DNA of 52,987 nt from contig JAUMVG010000016.1 of NCBI GenBank assembly GCA_030530315.1, positions 1 to 52,987 on the forward strand. The letters run 5' to 3'. Source of the DNA: Clostridia bacterium (GTDB taxonomy: Bacteria; Bacillota; Clostridia; Christensenellales; Aristaeellaceae). Made by a program: the position numbers and the translations under genes. A model generated the notes under the pieces. It was not told the origin of the DNA. It was given only the letters and a program-made list of their open reading frames with translations, and did no database searches. This document shows positions 33,939-43,584 of the stretch, piece after piece. The stretch's first letter is position 1, and each line of letters begins with the position of its first letter.

Positions 33939-34685
33939 ATGCGTAACGGAATTGAAGTGAAGAATGTCTCCATGGCCTTCATCATGGAACAGGAGCGGAC
34001 AAACACAATAAAGGAATACCTCGTGAAGCTCGTTCAGCGCAAGCTGCGGTTCTCATCGTTCAGGGCGCTCAACGACGTCAGCTTCAGGGTCAAGCAGGGC
34101 GAGTCTGTGGCGTTGATCGGCAAGAATGGCAGCGGCAAGAGCACCATGCTGAAGATCATCGCGGGCGTCATGAACCCCACCGAGGGCAGCGTAACGCTCG
34201 ACGGCAACATCGCGCCGCTGATCGAGCTCGGCGCGGGCTTTGATCCGGACCTGACCGGCCGTGAAAACGTGTTTCTCAACGGCGCGCTGCTGGGGCACAG
34301 GCGCAAGTACATGCAGGCCAACTTCGACAGCATCGTGCAATACGCGGAGCTTGAGCAGTTCATCGACGTGCCCGTGCGCAGTTATTCCTCCGGCATGATC
34401 GCCCGGCTGGGCTTTTCCATTGCCATTCACGTACAGGCGGATATCCTGGTGGTGGACGAGGTGCTCGCCGTGGGCGACTACAGCTTCCAACAAAAGTGCT
34501 ACAAGACCATGGACCAGCTGCTGCGCCAGGGCAAGACGCTGCTGTTTGTGTCGCACGACACGGAGCAGGTCAAGAAGCTCTGCCAGCGCGCCATCTGGCT
34601 GGATCACGGCCGCGTGATGGCCGACGGACCCGCCGGGGAAGTCTGCGATTCCTACCTGAGCTGGATGAAAGGACAAGAGACATGA
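33939..34685 (+). CDS. ABC polysaccharide export ATPase (Wzt type)
   Basis: A 248-residue ATPase. Walker A is GKNGSGKST (about residues 61-69), the signature is YSSGMIARLGFS, and Walker B is ILVVDEVLAVGD; IAPLIELGAGFDPDLTGRENVFLNG is specific to the polysaccharide (Wzt/TagH) class. The protein ends shortly after the ATPase domain and lacks the extra C-terminal carbohydrate-binding domain found in some Wzt proteins, so substrate choice probably does not depend on a modified glycan end. Its stop overlaps the next start (ATGA), linking export to the GlfT2-like transferase. Confidence 0.92.
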   Translation: MRNGIEVKNVSMAFIMEQERTNTIKEYLVKLVQRKLRFSSFRALNDVSFRVKQGESVALIGKNGSGKSTMLKIIAGVMNPTEGSVTLDGNIAPLIELGAGFDPDLTGRENVFLNGALLGHRRKYMQANFDSIVQYAELEQFIDVPVRSYSSGMIARLGFSIAIHVQADILVVDEVLAVGDYSFQQKCYKTMDQLLRQGKTLLFVSHDTEQVKKLCQRAIWLDHGRVMADGPAGEVCDSYLSWMKGQET

Positions 34686-36487
34686 TTGTATTGCAGGAGC
34701 TTCTGTTCCCGGACATGGAAACCTGCCCCAATTTTGACATGTACTTCCGCGCCGACGCGGACCGGAAGCATGCCTACGCCGACCCGGAGGCCGAGTCGAT
34801 CGTCGTGCCCCAATGGTGCACGCTGGATTTGGATACCTTCTTCAACAGCTTCTCCATCGGCAAGTGGGTCACCTACACGCGCCTGGAAAACCTGCGCCTG
34901 CGCCTGGAGCTTTCGGGGACGTTCAGGGTGCAGCTGATCCACTGGCAGAGGCTGCGCGGCAAGTGCGAAAAGACGGTGGTGGTGGAGCGGGTCTGCCGCG
35001 CGGAAGGGCGGCAAGCCTTCGACCTGTCCTTCCCGGAGGCGCTCGCACCCCGGGGGATCTACGCCGCCTCGCTGTACGCCGTGAGCGAGGGCTGCGCCTT
35101 TTACGGCGGAGGCTACGCAACCGATGTCGACGCAGACACCCTGAATGAGGTGAACATCGCGCTGGACATCTGCACCTACAGGCGCGAGGAGGCCGTTGCC
35201 AGGAACCTGGCCGTCCTGAACCGGGACATCCTCGAAAGGCCCGGCTGCGAGCTGGGCGCGCATCTGGAGGCGTTTGTCTCCGACAACGGGCAGACATTGG
35301 ATCCTTCCCTTGCCACGGACAAAATCCACCTATTTCCCAATCGAAACGTCGGCGGCGCGGGCGGCTTCACCCGGGGCATGATCGAGATCATCGACCATCC
35401 CAAGTCCTTTTCCCACGTGCTGGTAATGGACGACGACGTCATCCTGAATACCGACGCCATTGCGCGCACCTACTGGCTGCTCAGGCTGCTCAAGCCCGAA
35501 TACGCCGGAAAGACGGTCGCCGGGGCCCTGATGCGCCTGGACAAGCGCTACAAGCAATATGAAAACGGCGCCCTGATGAACAGCTATATCCTCAAGCCCG
35601 TCAAATACGGCCTGGACATGCGCAAAATCGACTGCGTGCTGCGCAACGAACAGGAGGAGACCATCCATTACAACGGCTGGTGGTACAGCTGTATCCCCAT
35701 GTCGAAAATCAGCGACGACAGCCTGCCCCTGCCCGTGTTCGTGCACCGGGACGACGTCGAATTCGGGCTGCGCACCGGCAGCGATATCCTCACCCTGAAC
35801 GGCGTCTGCCTGTGGCACGAGAGCTTTGACAACAAATTCGCCGCGAGCATGGAGTATTACGAGGTGCGCAACGACCTGATCGTCAACGCCCTGCACCGGC
35901 CGGACATTCCCGCCTGGCGCCTGGCCTGGCAGCTGATGCACCGGACCGTGGGCAACGCGATCCGCTATCGCTACAACAACTGCGATCTGATGTTCAGGGG
36001 CTTCGACGACTTCATGGCCGGGCCGGAGCGCCTGATCCAGACCGACCCGACCGCGCTGCACCGGGAAATTTTGGGCATGTCCCAGAAGATGCGGCCGCTT
36101 TCAGAGCTGCAGAAGGAGATCCCCTTCCGGGACAAGCCCCACCGCAAGGGCATCAAGAAGCGGGCCGGCCGATTGAATACCCTGCGCATCTACCTGCTCA
36201 ACGGCCTGTTCCTGCCTTCCAAGGGCACGAACATCGTCAACATCGCCACCCCGTGGCCCAGGAATTTCTACCGGCGAAGCGCCATCTTAAACTATGACGA
36301 GCTGAATCAGATGGGCTTCATCACCCAGCGCAGCATTGGCAAGACCCTGTCCGCGCTGTGGCAGAGCGCAAAGCGCAGCTTCATTCTGGTTCGGAAATAC
36401 GGCGCCGTGAGCCAGGCCTGGCGGGAAGCCCAACCCACCCTCACATCCCGCCCATTCTGGACTGAATACCTTGGGCTCAATCAATAG
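34682..36487 (+). CDS. GlfT2-like galactofuranosyltransferase (copy 1)
   Basis: A 601-residue GT2 enzyme with the GlfT2 layout: an N-terminal beta-rich domain (about 1-160), a GT-A catalytic domain and a helical C-terminal domain. The metal-binding MDDDV motif has its Asp run at 250-252, NGWW places Trp at 333-334, HRDDVEF (355-361) supplies the catalytic Asp pair, and LWH puts a metal-binding His at 379. These match the mycobacterial galactan polymerase GlfT2, which uses UDP-galactofuranose. The ATG overlaps the Wzt stop. No UDP-galactopyranose mutase gene lies in the window, so the donor must be made elsewhere or may differ. Confidence 0.86.
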   Translation: MIVLQELLFPDMETCPNFDMYFRADADRKHAYADPEAESIVVPQWCTLDLDTFFNSFSIGKWVTYTRLENLRLRLELSGTFRVQLIHWQRLRGKCEKTVVVERVCRAEGRQAFDLSFPEALAPRGIYAASLYAVSEGCAFYGGGYATDVDADTLNEVNIALDICTYRREEAVARNLAVLNRDILERPGCELGAHLEAFVSDNGQTLDPSLATDKIHLFPNRNVGGAGGFTRGMIEIIDHPKSFSHVLVMDDDVILNTDAIARTYWLLRLLKPEYAGKTVAGALMRLDKRYKQYENGALMNSYILKPVKYGLDMRKIDCVLRNEQEETIHYNGWWYSCIPMSKISDDSLPLPVFVHRDDVEFGLRTGSDILTLNGVCLWHESFDNKFAASMEYYEVRNDLIVNALHRPDIPAWRLAWQLMHRTVGNAIRYRYNNCDLMFRGFDDFMAGPERLIQTDPTALHREILGMSQKMRPLSELQKEIPFRDKPHRKGIKKRAGRLNTLRIYLLNGLFLPSKGTNIVNIATPWPRNFYRRSAILNYDELNQMGFITQRSIGKTLSALWQSAKRSFILVRKYGAVSQAWREAQPTLTSRPFWTEYLGLNQ

Positions 36488-36546
36488 ACCATCTTTTTGA
36501 ATAATGATTGACATCGCTATCTTCGCACAGGAAGGGAATGGCATTC

Positions 36547-38370
36547 ATGATACTGCAAAGCATTGGCTGGCCGAACCACATCGCCGATCAGGAACTGTTC
36601 TACCGCGCGGACGGCACCATCGAACTCGATCCGAAGGCCGCCGCCTTTCACCTGCACGGCAACACCATCCGCTTCGACACCTACTTCAATGCCTTCTCCC
36701 TGATCAAGTGGAAGAAGTATACCCTGCTGGACGGCGTGGCGCTGACGCTGGAGATCAAGGGAGACGCGGAGGTATCGCTGCTGCGCCACGATTTGCGGGG
36801 CGAGCTGGAAGCCAGGCCCGCCGAATGGGATCAGCCGGAGTTTGAGGCGGTTGAAACCGTCGTGCGCGCGGAGTGCTTTCACTTTGACGATTACACGCCC
36901 GTGACGCTGGACTACGCAGGCATTGACGGCGCGACGGGGCTGAGCTTCTCCGTTCGCCCGCTGTCGGGCGACGCTTCCCTTCGCAGGGCCGCCTACTGCA
37001 CTCTGGCGAGCGCGCCCGAGCTAGCGCCCGCCAAGCTGGCGCTGGCCATCTGCACCTACAAGCGGGAGAGCTATGTCAGCGCGAACATGGACACCCTCCG
37101 CCAGGGCATCTTCAACAATCCGGATTCCACGCTCCACGACAATCTCCACGTCTATATCGCCGACAACGGCCAGTCGCTGGACGCCAGCCAGTTCGCCGAC
37201 ATCCCGGTGAGCGTCTTTCCCAACAAAAACAGCGGCGGTTCCGGCGGATTCAGCCGCGCCGCCATCGAGGCCATTCACGATGAGAGCTTCCCGGCGACCC
37301 ACGTCATCCTGATGGACGACGATATCTCCTTCAACATCTGGGCGCTGGAGCGCAATCACAGCTTCCTGAGCCTCATTCGCCCGGAATACGCCCTCAACCT
37401 GCTGGGCGGCGCCATGCTGAACGCGGACTACAGCCACCTGCTGTACGCCGCGGGTGAGCGCTTCACCCTGCAGGGCATCAAAAACGACAAGGAAGAATGG
37501 GATCTGCGGGACATCAAGTACGTGCTGCTGGGAGAGACGGACATCCCCGTCGACTACTACGGCTGGTGGTACTGCTGCATCCCCGTGCCGCTTCTGAAGC
37601 AGAAGCAGTTCTCCATGCCCTTCTTCGTCCAGTTTGACGACATCGAATTCAGCCTGCGCTGCGCGGAGGTTCCCAAGATCTGCCTGAACGGCGTCTGCTG
37701 CTGGCACAACCCGCTGGAGCACAAGGAAACGGATGCCCGGTACTACTACAACTACCGCAATTTCATCGTCATGGATCTGCTGTACTACCCGGAATTCGAC
37801 GCGAAGCGGTTGAAGCGCATCCTTCGGGAGGACTGTGCCCGCATGATCATGACATACGAATTCCGGCGGGCGCACCTGATCATGCGGGGCATCGAGGACT
37901 TCCTGAAGGGCGTGGACTGGCTGCTCAGCCAGGACCCGGCCGCCCTGAACCGGGAGGTGCTGGCCGCATCGGACCCGATCATGCCCGCGGAGAAGCTTCC
38001 CGTGGCCTTCGACCCGAAGGACGTGCTGCTCAACGACGACATCGATCAGAACCCGCTCAAGCGCCGGCTGCGTTGGATCCTGTTGAACGGCTGGCTGCTG
38101 CCTGCCAAGCGCCGCGTGGTGGTCGTGGAGAAGTTCAGGCCCCCGATGCAGTATTTCTTCCGCGCCGGCACGGTGGTCAAATACGACGTGGACACCCATC
38201 TTGCCCTCGTCGCCAAACGCAGCTATCGCGAAGCATTCTCCGTCATCCGCCACATGCGCAAGACGCTCAGGGCCATCGACGGGGGCTACGACAGGGCCGC
38301 CGCGGAATTCCGCGCGCGGCACGACGAGATCACCTCCGAGGCCTCCTGGCGAAAATTCCTGGGGTTCTGA
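36547..38370 (+). CDS. GlfT2-like galactofuranosyltransferase (copy 2)
   Basis: A 607-residue paralogue of the preceding gene, with the same motifs in the same order: MDDDI (Asp 257-259), YGWWYCCIP, FDDIEFSLR and CCWHNPLEHK. The N-terminus MILQSIGWPN lines up with MIVLQELLFP of copy 1. This alignment, with GAAGGG about 10 nt upstream, selects the ATG at 36547 over one at 36538 that touches the binding site. In mycobacteria GlfT1 starts the galactan and GlfT2 extends it; here two related enzymes may make alternating or branched linkages, or start and extend. The gene ends the rightward operon. Confidence 0.86.
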   Translation: MILQSIGWPNHIADQELFYRADGTIELDPKAAAFHLHGNTIRFDTYFNAFSLIKWKKYTLLDGVALTLEIKGDAEVSLLRHDLRGELEARPAEWDQPEFEAVETVVRAECFHFDDYTPVTLDYAGIDGATGLSFSVRPLSGDASLRRAAYCTLASAPELAPAKLALAICTYKRESYVSANMDTLRQGIFNNPDSTLHDNLHVYIADNGQSLDASQFADIPVSVFPNKNSGGSGGFSRAAIEAIHDESFPATHVILMDDDISFNIWALERNHSFLSLIRPEYALNLLGGAMLNADYSHLLYAAGERFTLQGIKNDKEEWDLRDIKYVLLGETDIPVDYYGWWYCCIPVPLLKQKQFSMPFFVQFDDIEFSLRCAEVPKICLNGVCCWHNPLEHKETDARYYYNYRNFIVMDLLYYPEFDAKRLKRILREDCARMIMTYEFRRAHLIMRGIEDFLKGVDWLLSQDPAALNREVLAASDPIMPAEKLPVAFDPKDVLLNDDIDQNPLKRRLRWILLNGWLLPAKRRVVVVEKFRPPMQYFFRAGTVVKYDVDTHLALVAKRSYREAFSVIRHMRKTLRAIDGGYDRAAAEFRARHDEITSEASWRKFLGF

Positions 38371-38420
38371 CATCCCCTTTCAACCGGTTGGAAACACCAC
38401 CCCATATTCTGCAATTGTAA

Positions 38421-38483
38421 AGGCGGCAGACAAGCATCTCATCGCCCCGACGTTTGCCGGGGGAGATTGCTTGTCTGCCGCCT
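38421..38483 (-). terminator. Long inverted repeat between convergent genes
   Basis: Perfect 16-bp arms (AGGCGGCAGACAAGCA at 38421-38436 and its complement at 38468-38483) enclose a GC-rich inner stem (GCCCCG/CGGGGG). It lies between the GlfT2-like operon and the convergent YerB-like gene. On the minus strand it is followed by TTTACAATT, on the plus strand by no T run, so it better fits termination of the leftward gene. Confidence 0.55.
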
Positions 38484-38595
38484 GTCATCGCCTGGCGCGC
38501 TTCCGCGGCACCCGCGAAAGCGCGCCATATGGCTGTTCGGAACGATTCCCCTCCAAGCGAGAAGAGCCTTCCCGATTCTATGGCCTCGTGAGCGA

Positions 38596-39558
38596 TCAGC
38601 CCGTGATTTCAACGGCCTTCTCAGTCTTCAGCAGCTGGATGAAGGTCACGCCCGGGTTGAACGCGACGACGTTGCCGTCATTGTCATAGTAGACCGTGTT
38701 GGAATTCACGTCGTCACGCTTCCAGTAGCCGCTGAAGTGCTTGCCGCCGATGAAGTACTCGCAGCTGTTGCTGCCAACGGTCTTCACGTTCGGGCGATCC
38801 GACTCCCCGCTGAACCAGCTGTACTCCACGCTCTGAACGATCACGTTGTCCACCTTGACCTGCTCGTTCGTCAGGCCGTCGATAAACGGATTGTCGCCAT
38901 AGAAGCGCAGATAGCGGCCGATGCTGGCATCCCACTGATAGGACGCGGTGTACTTGTCGCGATAGGCGATGCGGAAGCTGTTCACGTTTTCGCCCGCGGC
39001 AGGCACGGTAAACTGCGCATTGAAGGTCAGCGGGCTCTTTTCCGGCTTGTTTGCCCAATTGACGCGCTCCACAATGCTCGGCAGGATGCAGATAACATTG
39101 TTGGGCGCCTTGCGGGACTTGTCGCGATAGAACAGCTTTCCGCCGTCCTGCACAATGCCATCGACACTGACGACGCCCGGCAGCCTCTGGAAGTACTCAT
39201 AGACATTGCTGCCCGCATACTTCTGTCCGCCAAAGTGCACGAGTATGCCGGAATACTCCATCATGATATCGGCATTCACGATTCGGGCGGAACGGACGGC
39301 CTCAACCAGCTCCGGAACGGTGTCATTGAAGATGGCCGTGTACCGGGTATAGCCGCCGTTGTACACTTCGACCTCGTAGACGATGTCCGCCGAGCCAATG
39401 CCCTTCTGGGGGCGCGCGCCGGGCTCGTTGTCCAGCTGTACGGCGATCTCATGGTTCGCATGGTCAATGTTGCGTCCCGTCGTCAGTGAAACCTCTGCGG
39501 AAGCGGTGCAGGCCAGCAGAAGCATGGCCGCCAGTGCGATGATCAGTATCCTCTTCAT
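38596..39558 (-). CDS. DUF3048 (YerB-like) cell-envelope protein
   Basis: A 320-residue exported protein. The N-terminus is a signal peptide with a possible lipobox (LLAC, Cys 16) and also an ASA|E signal peptidase I site. The DUF3048 hallmarks are clear: VQLDNEPGARPQKGIGSADIVYE (ARPQxG...ADIVYE), GGYTRYTAIF and VRSARI, with the second domain from about residue 190 (YDNDGNVVAFNPGVTF near the end). Bacillus YerB is a lipoprotein of unknown function, so no reaction is proposed. GAAAGGAG is 8 nt before the ATG. It stands as a single gene between the glycan export operon and the uronic acid operon. Confidence 0.88.
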   Translation of the reverse strand: MKRILIIALAAMLLLACTASAEVSLTTGRNIDHANHEIAVQLDNEPGARPQKGIGSADIVYEVEVYNGGYTRYTAIFNDTVPELVEAVRSARIVNADIMMEYSGILVHFGGQKYAGSNVYEYFQRLPGVVSVDGIVQDGGKLFYRDKSRKAPNNVICILPSIVERVNWANKPEKSPLTFNAQFTVPAAGENVNSFRIAYRDKYTASYQWDASIGRYLRFYGDNPFIDGLTNEQVKVDNVIVQSVEYSWFSGESDRPNVKTVGSNSCEYFIGGKHFSGYWKRDDVNSNTVYYDNDGNVVAFNPGVTFIQLLKTEKAVEITG

Positions 39559-40005
39559 TATCGTTATCTCCTTTCGGTCTGAAAATGCTCAAAAAGTGCC
39601 TATATCCTGGATTACTCTGACGTAATCTCCTCCTTTCAGTAGTTTCGCCGCAAGAAAAACTCTAAATATGCCGTCTGAGCAAAATAGAGTGTTCACACAA
39701 CGATGCACTCTGTATATGTAGAAGCGGAATCATTGAGCTGTCTGCGGGATAAGCGGGCTCACAGCGCCCTCAACCATCACACAGGTTGAACGATCGCTTA
39801 TCCCATATCAAACCGCAAGCGACACCGCTTGTTACCATAGCCATACCGACGGGACGAATCCAACGCCGCCGTCGGATTGTATCGGGAACAGGAGCGTTCC
39901 TCCCATCCGCCGCCGCCTTTCGCGGCGCGCAATGGATGCCGGCCGTTCCCGCAGCCGGCGACTATCGACGCCCCTTTGCAGGCCCGCGCGGCTGCGAGCG
40001 GCGCG
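39559..40005. other. Intergenic region, 447 bp, with nested inverted repeats
   Basis: No gene is visible. The half next to the YerB-like gene is its AT-richer leader; it includes a second, unused AAAGGAGGAG site (about 39631-39640) and a GATTAC/GTAATC stem. The middle carries a nested structure: outer arms GGGATAAGCG (39746-39755) and CGCTTATCCC (39795-39804), and inner arms TCAACC/GGTTGA (about 39770-39789). A further small stem, CAAGCG/CGCTTG, lies near 39815-39831. No T run follows any of these. Confidence 0.6.
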
Positions 40006-40992
40006 TCACCGTTCCTCGTCCCCGTCGGTCCTCTCGCTGATGATGTACCGGGGCCGCGCCTTGGTCTCGATGTAGGCCTTTCCCACGTATTCCCCCACCA
40101 CGCCGATGGCGCTGAGGGTGCTGCCGCCGAAGAAGCAGATCAGGCAGATCAAACTCGCCCAGCCGGACACCGTGTGTCCGATGATGGCCATGATGACGGC
40201 CCACAGTATGCCCACGGCGCTCAGCGCCATCACGATCAGCCCGAAGGCGGTGATCAGGCGGATGGGCTTGATGGACAGGCTGGTGATGCCGTCGAAGGCC
40301 AGCAGCAGCATCTTTGACAGGGTGTAGTGGCTCTCCCCCGCCAGGCGCTCCTTGCGCTCGTAGTACACCGAGGTGGACTTGAAGCCCACCAGCGGGAACA
40401 TGCCCCGCAGGAACAGGTTGACTTCCCTGAAATCAGCGAACGCCTTCAGCGCCCGGGCGGAGACCAGCCGGTAGTCGGCGTGGTTGAACACGACCTCCAC
40501 GCCCATGCGGTTCAGCAGCTTGTAATAGCCCTCTGCCGTGGCGCGCTTGAAGAAGGTGTCCGTGTCCCGCTTGCTGCGCACGCCGTAGACGATCTCGCAG
40601 CCGTCGGCGTAGGCGTCCAGCATGGCGTCCATGGCGTTGATGTCGTCCTGGCCGTCGCAGTCGATGGAGATGGTGACGTCGCACTTCTCCCGGACCTCCA
40701 TCAGCCCGGCGAGCACCGCGTTCTGGTGCCCCCGGTTGCGGCTCTGGGCGATGCCGGCGTAGTGGGCGTCCTGCGCCGCAAGTCTCTTGATGATGTCCCA
40801 GGTGCCGTCCTTCGAGCCGTCGTTGACGAACAGGATCCGGCTGTCGTCCGCGATCTTGCCCGCGCCGATCAGCGACGTCAGCTTCTCCAGAAACATCGGC
40901 GCCGTCAGCGGCAGCACCTCCTGCTCGTTGTAGCAGGGGATCACGATGACCAGTGTCGGTCTTTTCATTTCTGATTTGGTCGCTGCAATCAT
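40006..40992 (-). CDS. GT2 glycosyltransferase, GtrB/DPM1-like
   Basis: A 328-residue membrane-anchored GT2 enzyme. IPCYNEQEVLPLT (about 18-30), FVNDGSKDGTW and SIDCDGQDD form the nucleotide-sugar site, and NRGHQNAVLAG is typical of the polyprenyl-phosphate transferase group. Two C-terminal transmembrane helices (about 235-258 and 270-298) end in VGEYVGKAYIETKARPRY, a standard end for this family. It likely loads a sugar onto undecaprenyl phosphate. The start at 40992 is favoured by AGGGA 7 nt upstream, within the end of the dehydrogenase gene. As the last gene of the uronic acid operon it may use a UDP-hexose or UDP-uronic acid. Confidence 0.88.
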   Translation of the reverse strand: MIAATKSEMKRPTLVIVIPCYNEQEVLPLTAPMFLEKLTSLIGAGKIADDSRILFVNDGSKDGTWDIIKRLAAQDAHYAGIAQSRNRGHQNAVLAGLMEVREKCDVTISIDCDGQDDINAMDAMLDAYADGCEIVYGVRSKRDTDTFFKRATAEGYYKLLNRMGVEVVFNHADYRLVSARALKAFADFREVNLFLRGMFPLVGFKSTSVYYERKERLAGESHYTLSKMLLLAFDGITSLSIKPIRLITAFGLIVMALSAVGILWAVIMAIIGHTVSGWASLICLICFFGGSTLSAIGVVGEYVGKAYIETKARPRYIISERTDGDEER

Positions 40993-40995
40993 GGC

Positions 40996-42237
40996 TCAGT
41001 CCCTGAAAAACAAGTCCCTGGTGTAGACCTTCGAAGCGACGTCCTCCAGAGCCCGGTCGTAACGATTGGCGACGATCACGTCGGATTCCGCCTTGAAGCG
41101 CTCGAGGTCGTTGACGACCTGGCTTCGGAAGAACAGGCAGCCGTCCGGCAGCGTGGGCTCGTAGACGATCACCGTCGCGCCCTTGGCCTTCAGCCGCTTC
41201 ATCACGCCCTGCACGCTGCTCTGCCTGAAGTTGTCGCTGTCGCTCTTCATCGTCAGCCTGTAGATGCCGATCGTCACAGCCCTCTCCCGGGAGGCGTCCC
41301 AGGCGCTGTTGGTCGTATAGTAGCCCGCCTTTGCCAAAACCCTGTCCGCGATAAAGTCCTTTCGGGTGCGGTTGCTCTCCACGATGGCCTGGATCAGGTT
41401 GTTGGGAACGTCCTCATAATTCGCCAGCAGCTGCTTGGTGTCCTTCGGCAGGCAGTAGCCGCCGTAGCCAAAGGAGGGGTTGTTGTAGAAATCCCCAATT
41501 CGGGGGTCCAGCGACACGCCCTTGATGACCTGCGCCGTGTCGATCCCCTTCATCTCGGCATAGGTGTCCAGCTCGTTAAAGAAGCTCACCCGGAGCGCAA
41601 GATAGGTGTTGGCGAACAGCTTCACCGCCTCGGCCTCCGTCAGGCCCATCATCAGCACGTCCACCGGGTCCTTCTCCGCACCTTCCACCAGCAGGCGCGC
41701 GAAGACCTCGGCCGCCTCGCGGCTGCCTTCGTCGCAGCCCACGATGATGCGGCTGGGGTGCAGGTTGTCATACAGCGCCCGGCCCTCCCTCAGGAATTCC
41801 GGGCTGAACAGAATGCGATCGGTGTCGTAGCGCTCCCGCACACCCCGGGTATACCCCACGGGAACGGTGCTCTTGATCACCATCACGGCGCGGTCGCTGC
41901 ACCGAAGCACCTGCTCAATCACCTGTTCGACCGCGGTGGTATCGAAAAAGTTCCTCTGGCTGTCATAGTTGGTGGGCACCGCGATGATCACGATGTCCGC
42001 TCCCCGATAGGCTTCGGTTCCATCCGTGACGGCCGACAGGCGCAGTTCCCCGGAGGCCATGGCCGCCTCGATCTCCCGGTCCTGGATGGGGCTTATGCCG
42101 CGGTTGATCTTCTCAACCTTTTCCGGCATTATGTCCACCGCGGTCACTTCATGGCGCCGCGCCAGCAGCACCGCAAGGCTCAGCCCCACGTAACCGGTGC
42201 CGGCCACGGCGATCTTCAATTCCTCAAACGCCCTCAT
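40996..42237 (-). CDS. UDP-glucose 6-dehydrogenase
   Basis: A 413-residue NAD-dependent enzyme that oxidises UDP-glucose to UDP-glucuronate. The N-terminal Rossmann motif is [13 protein letters not shown] (about 11-23), VPTNYD and KSTVPVGYT are family signatures, and [13 protein letters not shown] holds the catalytic Cys. The form is the short bacterial class. The ATG at 42237 lies inside the end of the upstream epimerase gene (14-bp overlap), with GGGAG ahead of it. Its product is the substrate of the upstream-encoded 4-epimerase, giving UDP-galacturonate. Confidence 0.92.
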   Translation of the reverse strand: MRAFEELKIAVAGTGYVGLSLAVLLARRHEVTAVDIMPEKVEKINRGISPIQDREIEAAMASGELRLSAVTDGTEAYRGADIVIIAVPTNYDSQRNFFDTTAVEQVIEQVLRCSDRAVMVIKSTVPVGYTRGVRERYDTDRILFSPEFLREGRALYDNLHPSRIIVGCDEGSREAAEVFARLLVEGAEKDPVDVLMMGLTEAEAVKLFANTYLALRVSFFNELDTYAEMKGIDTAQVIKGVSLDPRIGDFYNNPSFGYGGYCLPKDTKQLLANYEDVPNNLIQAIVESNRTRKDFIADRVLAKAGYYTTNSAWDASRERAVTIGIYRLTMKSDSDNFRQSSVQGVMKRLKAKGATVIVYEPTLPDGCLFFRSQVVNDLERFKAESDVIVANRYDRALEDVASKVYTRDLFFRD

Positions 42238-43315
42238 GCTCTTTTTCTCCCGACTTCCCATAATACTGCCGGTACCACCGCGCGAAGCGTCTCAAACCGT
42301 CCTGAATGCCGATCTCCGGCTTGAAGCCAAAGTCCCGTTCCAGCGCCTCGGAGTCCGCATAGGTGACCGGCACATCCCCGGGCTGCATGCCCACCAGCTC
42401 CCGATGGGCCTCGAAGTCATAATCCCCGGGAAGCACGCCTTCCTCCACCAGCACGCGCTGTAGCGTCGAGACATAATCCAGCAGATTCTCCGGATTTCCC
42501 CCGCCGATGTTGTACACCCGGTAGGGCGCCATCGGCAGTCCGTCAGGGCCGGTGCGCTTTTCCGGCGCGCCGCGCATCACGCGAACGATACCCTCCACGA
42601 TGTCGTCGACATAGGTGAAGTCCCGGCGGCAATCGCCATAGTTGAAGATTTGGATCACGCCGCCCTCGCACAGCCTGCGCGTCGCGGAATAATAGAACAT
42701 GTCCGGGCGCCCCGCCGGGCCATACACCGTAAAGAACCGAAGCCCCGTGCTGGGGATATTGTACAGCTTGCTGTAGGCATGCGCAAGAAGTTCATCGCTC
42801 TTTTTCGTGGCGGCGTACAGGGAAACCGGGTTGTCCACCCGATCCTCCGTCGAAAAGGGAACCTTGCGGTTTCCGCCGTACACGGAGCTGCTGCTGGCGT
42901 ACACCAGGTGCTCCACCGGGTGATGCCGGCACGCCTCCAGGATATTGTAAAAGCCGACGATGTTGGATTCGATATAGGCGTCCGGGTGGTCGATGGAATA
43001 GCGCACGCCCGCCTGGGCGGCCAGGTTCACCACCACCGCGGGCCGCGTCTGCTCAAACAGCTCCTCCACCAGCGCTTTATCGGCGATGGAGCCCTTGACA
43101 AAGCGCCACTGGCCCGGCTTCGCCGCCTTTCCGATGCGCTCCAGCCGGTATTCCTTCAACGACACGTCGTAATAGTCGTTGAGGTTGTCCAGGCCTATGA
43201 TCTCGCTGTCCGGCGCTTCCCGAAACAGCCGCTCCGTCAGCGCCGCGCCGATGAACCCCGCCGCGCCCGTGACCAATATCGTCTTTTTGTTCAACTCGAC
43301 ATTCAGTTCGACCAT
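42224..43315 (-). CDS. UDP-glucuronate 4-epimerase
   Basis: A 363-residue extended SDR enzyme. [16 protein letters not shown] (about 15-30) binds [21 protein letters not shown], the segment after the first beta strand, is typical of uronate 4-epimerases and differs from Gal[10 protein letters not shown] and [10 protein letters not shown] (Y-x3-K) supply the catalytic residues. The [17 protein letters not shown] segment is another hallmark. It interconverts UDP-glucuronate and UDP-galacturonate. The ATG at 43315 has GGGGAGAAG upstream, and the frame beyond it is not protein-like. It heads the operon with UDP-glucose dehydrogenase next. Confidence 0.9.
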   Translation of the reverse strand: MVELNVELNKKTILVTGAAGFIGAALTERLFREAPDSEIIGLDNLNDYYDVSLKEYRLERIGKAAKPGQWRFVKGSIADKALVEELFEQTRPAVVVNLAAQAGVRYSIDHPDAYIESNIVGFYNILEACRHHPVEHLVYASSSSVYGGNRKVPFSTEDRVDNPVSLYAATKKSDELLAHAYSKLYNIPSTGLRFFTVYGPAGRPDMFYYSATRRLCEGGVIQIFNYGDCRRDFTYVDDIVEGIVRVMRGAPEKRTGPDGLPMAPYRVYNIGGGNPENLLDYVSTLQRVLVEEGVLPGDYDFEAHRELVGMQPGDVPVTYADSEALERDFGFKPEIGIQDGLRRFARWYRQYYGKSGEKEHEGV

Positions 43316-43428
43316 TCTGCTCTTCTCCCCGGCAATGTACAACCCGTTCTTCCCCAAATCCGCCTTTGCGGCTCCGCCATAGGAGCCAAAGGCGCTTGCA
43401 GCGGGCATAGCTATCCTGTTATTCTCTT

Positions 43429-43457
43429 ATTTTATCCCAAACGCACCTATAAATCAA
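43429..43457 (-). promoter_or_regulatory. Sigma-A promoter of the uronic acid operon
   Basis: On the minus strand TTGATT (43452-43457) and TAAAAT (43429-43434) are 17 bp apart. Transcription would begin near 43422, about 107 nt before the epimerase ATG. Confidence 0.65.
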
Positions 43458-43547
43458 TATCTATTTGATTTTATCTGCTCGAATGCCGGACCGCAGCATT
43501 GATGTTGCCCAGTTCTTTCCCAAAGCCAGTGCATACGCCAAATAGCG

Positions 43548-43581
43548 AAAAGCCCGAAAACCGTCGCGGTTCCGGGCTTTT
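43548..43581. terminator. Strong hairpin terminator after the tRNA relic
   Basis: AAAAGCCCG (43548-43556) and CGGGCTTTT (43573-43581) are perfect arms with inner AACCG/CGGTT pairing; A and T tails make it usable on both strands. It begins 4 nt past the 3' end of the tRNA relic in the tRNA's direction and shares its arm sequence with the terminator at 3896-3925. Confidence 0.75.
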
Positions 43582-43584
43582 CAA

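Noticed and set aside
36508-36546. Upstream start of the second GlfT2-like gene
   Set aside because: The extra residues do not align with the paralogue, and the ATG at 36538 touches its binding site; MILQSIGWPN at 36547 aligns with copy 1.
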